14,031 nucleotides of DNA. Origin: a bacterium. GTDB lineage: Bacteria; Bacillota; Clostridia; Oscillospirales; Acutalibacteraceae. Positions 11,356-14,031 of this stretch are shown here, one piece after another (positions within the stretch are counted from its first letter, which is position 1; each line of letters begins with the position of its first letter). The notes under the pieces were generated by a model, which saw only the letters and a list, made by a program, of their open reading frames with translations, was not told the DNA's origin and did no database searches. The position numbers and the translations under genes are program-made. The DNA is taken from the NCBI GenBank assembly GCA_004560045.1, contig SFWF01000037.1:1-14031 (forward strand). Reading direction: 5' to 3'.

Positions 11356-14031
11356 ATGAAAGGGTCATTACTCAAAAGAACACTCGCAATAATCGTAGCA
11401 ATTGTGCTGGTTATCGGCATCTCGGTAGGAACTGTTATTGTTACAAATAAACAGGCAGTACCTGCTTCCACAACTGTTGAGAACGGTCTTTCTGCATACG
11501 AACTGGCTGTAAAGTATGGTTATGAAGGTACTGTTCAGGAATGGTTAGACAGTCTAAACGGCAAGTCTGCTTACGAAATTGCCAAGGAGAATGGTTACAC
11601 CGGTACTGAAACCGAGTGGACTACTTCTCTTAAAGCCACCGCAGGTAAAGACGGTGTTGGCATTAAGACGGCTGCTTTCTCTGATAAGAATGAACTTCTT
11701 ATTACTTTGACCGATGGTACTGTATTAAATCTCGGTGTTGCCGACGGTCTTAACGGTAAGGACGGCACAGACGGCAAAGATGGCGCCGACGGCAAGGACG
11801 GTGCTAATGGTAAAGACGGCGTAGGTATTACTGCGGCAAACATCAATGCCGAGGGTGAGCTTTTGCTGTCTTTCTCTGATGGCAAGACTGTCAACCTTCA
11901 AAAGATTGTCGGTATGAATGGTACAGACGGCATCGGTATTTCTTCTACCACTATCAATACTGATGGCGAACTTGTAATTACATATACAAACGGCCAGACT
12001 GCTAACCTTGGTGTTGTTATCGGTGCCAAGGGTGACAAGGGCGAAACCGGTGCAACGGGTGCTACCGGTGCGACAGGTGCCCAAGGTGAGCAGGGCATCC
12101 AAGGCGAAAAGGGAGACAAAGGCGATAAAGGCGACCAAGGCGAACAGGGTGTCCAGGGTGCGACTGGTAACGATGGTGTAAGCATCGTGGGGACTGAAAT
12201 CAATAACAAGGGCGAACTTATCATTACCCTTTCTGACAATACCGTATCTAACCTCGGTGTCGTAGTTGGAGCCAAAGGCGATAAGGGTGAAAAGGGCGAA
12301 ACTGGTGCAACAGGTGCGACAGGTGCCACCGGCGATAAAGGTGATAAGGGCGACCAAGGTGAGCAAGGCATTAGTGTAACCGGTGCTGAAATCAACTCTA
12401 ACGGCGAACTCGTTCTCATTTTCTCTAACAACCAAAGAACCAATGTCGGTAATGTAATTGGTGCCAAGGGCGACAAGGGTGATAAAGGCGACCAAGGCGA
12501 ACAGGGCATCCAAGGTGAAAAAGGCGAAACCGGTGCTACCGGTGCACAAGGTGAGCAAGGTCTTAAAGGCGACAAGGGTGATAAGGGTGACACTGGTGCC
12601 GCAGGTAATGACGGTGTAAGCGTAACCAAAACCGAAATCAATCAGAGAGGCGAACTTGTTATTACCCTTTCTGACAATACCGTATCTAACCTCGGTGTCG
12701 TAGTTGGTGCCAAGGGCGAAAAGGGCGACAAAGGCGAAAAAGGCGACCAAGGTGAGCAAGGCATTCAGGGTATCCAAGGTATTCAGGGTGAAAAGGGTGA
12801 AACCGGTGCCAAAGGTGACGATGGTGTCGGCATCGAGACTATTGTTATCGAGAACGGCAATTTGAAGATAACCCTTACAAACGAAACCACACTTGACCTT
12901 GGCAATATCAAGGGAGAAAAGGGTGACAAAGGCGAAACTGGTGCAACAGGTGCGACAGGTGCCACTGGCGAAAAAGGTGATAAGGGCGATAAGGGCGAAC
13001 AGGGCATCCAAGGTATTCAGGGTATTCAGGGTATTCAAGGCGAAACCGGTAACGGTATTGCTTCTGCCACAATCAATGAATACGGTGAACTTGTAATCGT
13101 ATACACAAACGGCGACGATATTAACCTCGGCAAAGTAATTGGAGCCAAAGGTGACAAGGGTGACCAAGGCATACAAGGTGAAAAGGGCGAAACCGGTGCA
13201 ACAGGCGCTACCGGTGCACAGGGTGAGCAAGGTCTTAAAGGCGACAAAGGCGATAAGGGTGACACTGGTGTTGCTGGTGTAGGAGTTGCTTCTATTGTCA
13301 TCAACGAAGATGGCGAACTTGTTATCACCTATACCGAAGGCAATCCTGTAAATCTCGGCAAAATCATCGGACCCCAAGGTGTACAGGGTATCCAAGGTGA
13401 AAAGGGAGATAAAGGCGACAAGGGTGATAAGGGTGACACCGGTGCAACAGGTGCTACCGGTGCAAACGGTTTAACCCCGTTCATCAATGCGAATGGTTAT
13501 TGGCAGATTGGTGAAACCGATACTGGTGTAAAGGCAGCAGGTACCAATGGTACTAACGGCACCAACGGAACAAATGGTGAAAACGGTCTTACCCCTTATA
13601 TCAATGACAACGGAAACTGGCAAATCGGTACCGAAGACACAGGCATTAAAGCGGCAGGTGTTAACGGAGCAAATGGTGATTCTGCTTACGATATTGCCAA
13701 GAAAAACGGTTTTACAGGCACCGAAGCAGAATGGCTGGCATCTCTCAAGGGAGAACAGGGTCAGCAAGGCATTCAGGGTGAAAAGGGCGAAAAAGGCGAT
13801 AAAGGTGATAAGGGTGACACAGGTGCCAAGGGCGATACTGGCACAGGTGTCTCCAAAGTAGAACTCATCAACGACGAACTTATTATCACTCTTTCAAATA
13901 ACGACAAATTCAATCTTGGCAATATTAAGGGCGTTAAAGGTGATGACGGTGTCGGCATTTCCACGGTAGTTATTGATACCGACGGACATCTCAAAATTAC
14001 TCTTACAACAGGTGTTACCACCGACCTTGGC
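11356..14031 (+). CDS. Large collagen-like modular surface protein (partial, 3' end outside window)
   Basis: An open frame of 892 codons without a stop up to the window edge. Start: ATG at 11356 with GGAGG 7 nt upstream. Residues 1-7 are basic and 8-30 hydrophobic, forming a signal peptide or membrane anchor, with a possible cleavage after VPA (37). Two SAYE-(L/I)-A ... EWL-type modules follow (46-91). Blocks of Gly-X-Y triplets (GDKGDKGD, GATGATGA, GIQGIQG) then alternate with eleven copies of a roughly 35-residue module. The module pattern is G-(V/I)-x-(I/V), then INxxGELVIT, then about 8 residues, then NLGxVIGxKG. Module starts are near 100, 155, 192, 274, 338, 419, 489, 567, 642, 830 and 869. 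Residues about 706-770 hold two GLTPxI...WQIG..DTG.KAAG modules, and 776-797 holds a third SAYD...EWLASL module. It is probably secreted and trimeric; its function is unknown. Codon use (GGT, AAA, CAA rich) differs from the GC-richer neighbours. Confidence 0.9.
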   Translation, partial: MKGSLLKRTLAIIVAIVLVIGISVGTVIVTNKQAVPASTTVENGLSAYELAVKYGYEGTVQEWLDSLNGKSAYEIAKENGYTGTETEWTTSLKATAGKDGVGIKTAAFSDKNELLITLTDGTVLNLGVADGLNGKDGTDGKDGADGKDGANGKDGVGITAANINAEGELLLSFSDGKTVNLQKIVGMNGTDGIGISSTTINTDGELVITYTNGQTANLGVVIGAKGDKGETGATGATGATGAQGEQGIQGEKGDKGDKGDQGEQGVQGATGNDGVSIVGTEINNKGELIITLSDNTVSNLGVVVGAKGDKGEKGETGATGATGATGDKGDKGDQGEQGISVTGAEINSNGELVLIFSNNQRTNVGNVIGAKGDKGDKGDQGEQGIQGEKGETGATGAQGEQGLKGDKGDKGDTGAAGNDGVSVTKTEINQRGELVITLSDNTVSNLGVVVGAKGEKGDKGEKGDQGEQGIQGIQGIQGEKGETGAKGDDGVGIETIVIENGNLKITLTNETTLDLGNIKGEKGDKGETGATGATGATGEKGDKGDKGEQGIQGIQGIQGIQGETGNGIASATINEYGELVIVYTNGDDINLGKVIGAKGDKGDQGIQGEKGETGATGATGAQGEQGLKGDKGDKGDTGVAGVGVASIVINEDGELVITYTEGNPVNLGKIIGPQGVQGIQGEKGDKGDKGDKGDTGATGATGANGLTPFINANGYWQIGETDTGVKAAGTNGTNGTNGTNGENGLTPYINDNGNWQIGTEDTGIKAAGVNGANGDSAYDIAKKNGFTGTEAEWLASLKGEQGQQGIQGEKGEKGDKGDKGDTGAKGDTGTGVSKVELINDELIITLSNNDKFNLGNIKGVKGDDGVGISTVVIDTDGHLKITLTTGVTTDLG
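12223..12269 (+). repeat. 47-nt exact intragenic repeat, copy 1
   Basis: Identical over 47 nt to 12661-12707 in the collagen-like gene, encoding ITLSDNTVSNLGVVVG in both. Other modules encode similar residues with many silent differences, so this pair is a recent duplication or gene conversion. Confidence 0.85.
12661..12707 (+). repeat. 47-nt exact intragenic repeat, copy 2
   Basis: Second copy of 12223-12269, lying two beta modules further along the protein (438 nt away, in frame). Confidence 0.85.

Noticed and set aside
11725..13395. A 556-codon open frame on the minus strand, antisense to the collagen-like gene
   Set aside because: It arises from the Gly-X-Y codon pattern read backwards, giving repetitive FALVTL-type sequence. 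It has no ribosome site. The plus-strand frame has a signal segment, start and promoter.
11359..14031. Short regular repeats that could suggest a CRISPR array or tandem satellite
   Set aside because: Spacing is in multiples of three, the sequence varies at third codon positions, and it translates to collagen triplets. There are no constant repeats with unique spacers.

Overview
The window looks like a chromosomal piece from a spore-forming member of the Clostridia (Bacillota), probably an uncultured gut species. The evidence is a recognisable SpoIIID, Bacillota-type AGGAGG ribosome binding sites, textbook sigma-A promoters with 17-nt spacers, a T-box leader, and an anaerobic ferredoxin-linked 2-oxoacid oxidoreductase. 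Nearly all genes up to 9.25 kb lie on the minus strand.

Layout: 1-352 is non-coding and repeat-rich. spoIIID (353-601, minus) has a sigma-E-like promoter and is flanked by two copies of a composite intergenic repeat. 1025-2905 (minus) encodes a two-cassette ABC-F ATPase with its own promoter and terminator. From 9232 down to 3114 (minus) runs an aryl-acid module: acyl-CoA ligase, iorA, iorB, then an internal promoter with a T-box riboswitch, then paaK and an ACT-domain protein, closed by a large hairpin terminator. Divergent from it, 9424-11013 (plus) encodes a sodium:solute symporter. After a terminator the sequence becomes AT-rich. A very long collagen-like surface protein then begins at 11356 (plus) and runs off the window end without a stop.

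How the genes fit together: IorAB interconverts aryl pyruvates and arylacetyl-CoA with ferredoxin and CO2. PaaK activates phenylacetate to phenylacetyl-CoA. This set is usually read as aromatic amino acid fermentation. However, paaK-ACT sits behind a T-box whose specifier reads as TTC (Phe) and whose T-loop (UGGU) suits a tRNA with discriminator A, as in tRNA-Phe. T-boxes switch genes on when the cognate tRNA is uncharged, so the locus may work in the biosynthetic direction, salvaging external phenylacetate to phenylalanine by reductive carboxylation. The symporter is a plausible aryl-acid importer. The paaK promoter and the symporter promoter carry closely similar inverted-repeat spacers (CACG-n-TTTA-nn-GTGC between -35 and -10). 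Both transcription units also end in the same 32-nt element (30/32 identical). This suggests they are co-regulated.

The collagen-like protein alternates Gly-X-Y blocks with eleven copies of a roughly 35-residue predicted beta module, plus SAYE...EWL and GLTPxI modules. It is unlike its neighbours in composition and is probably a cell-surface fibre or adhesin.
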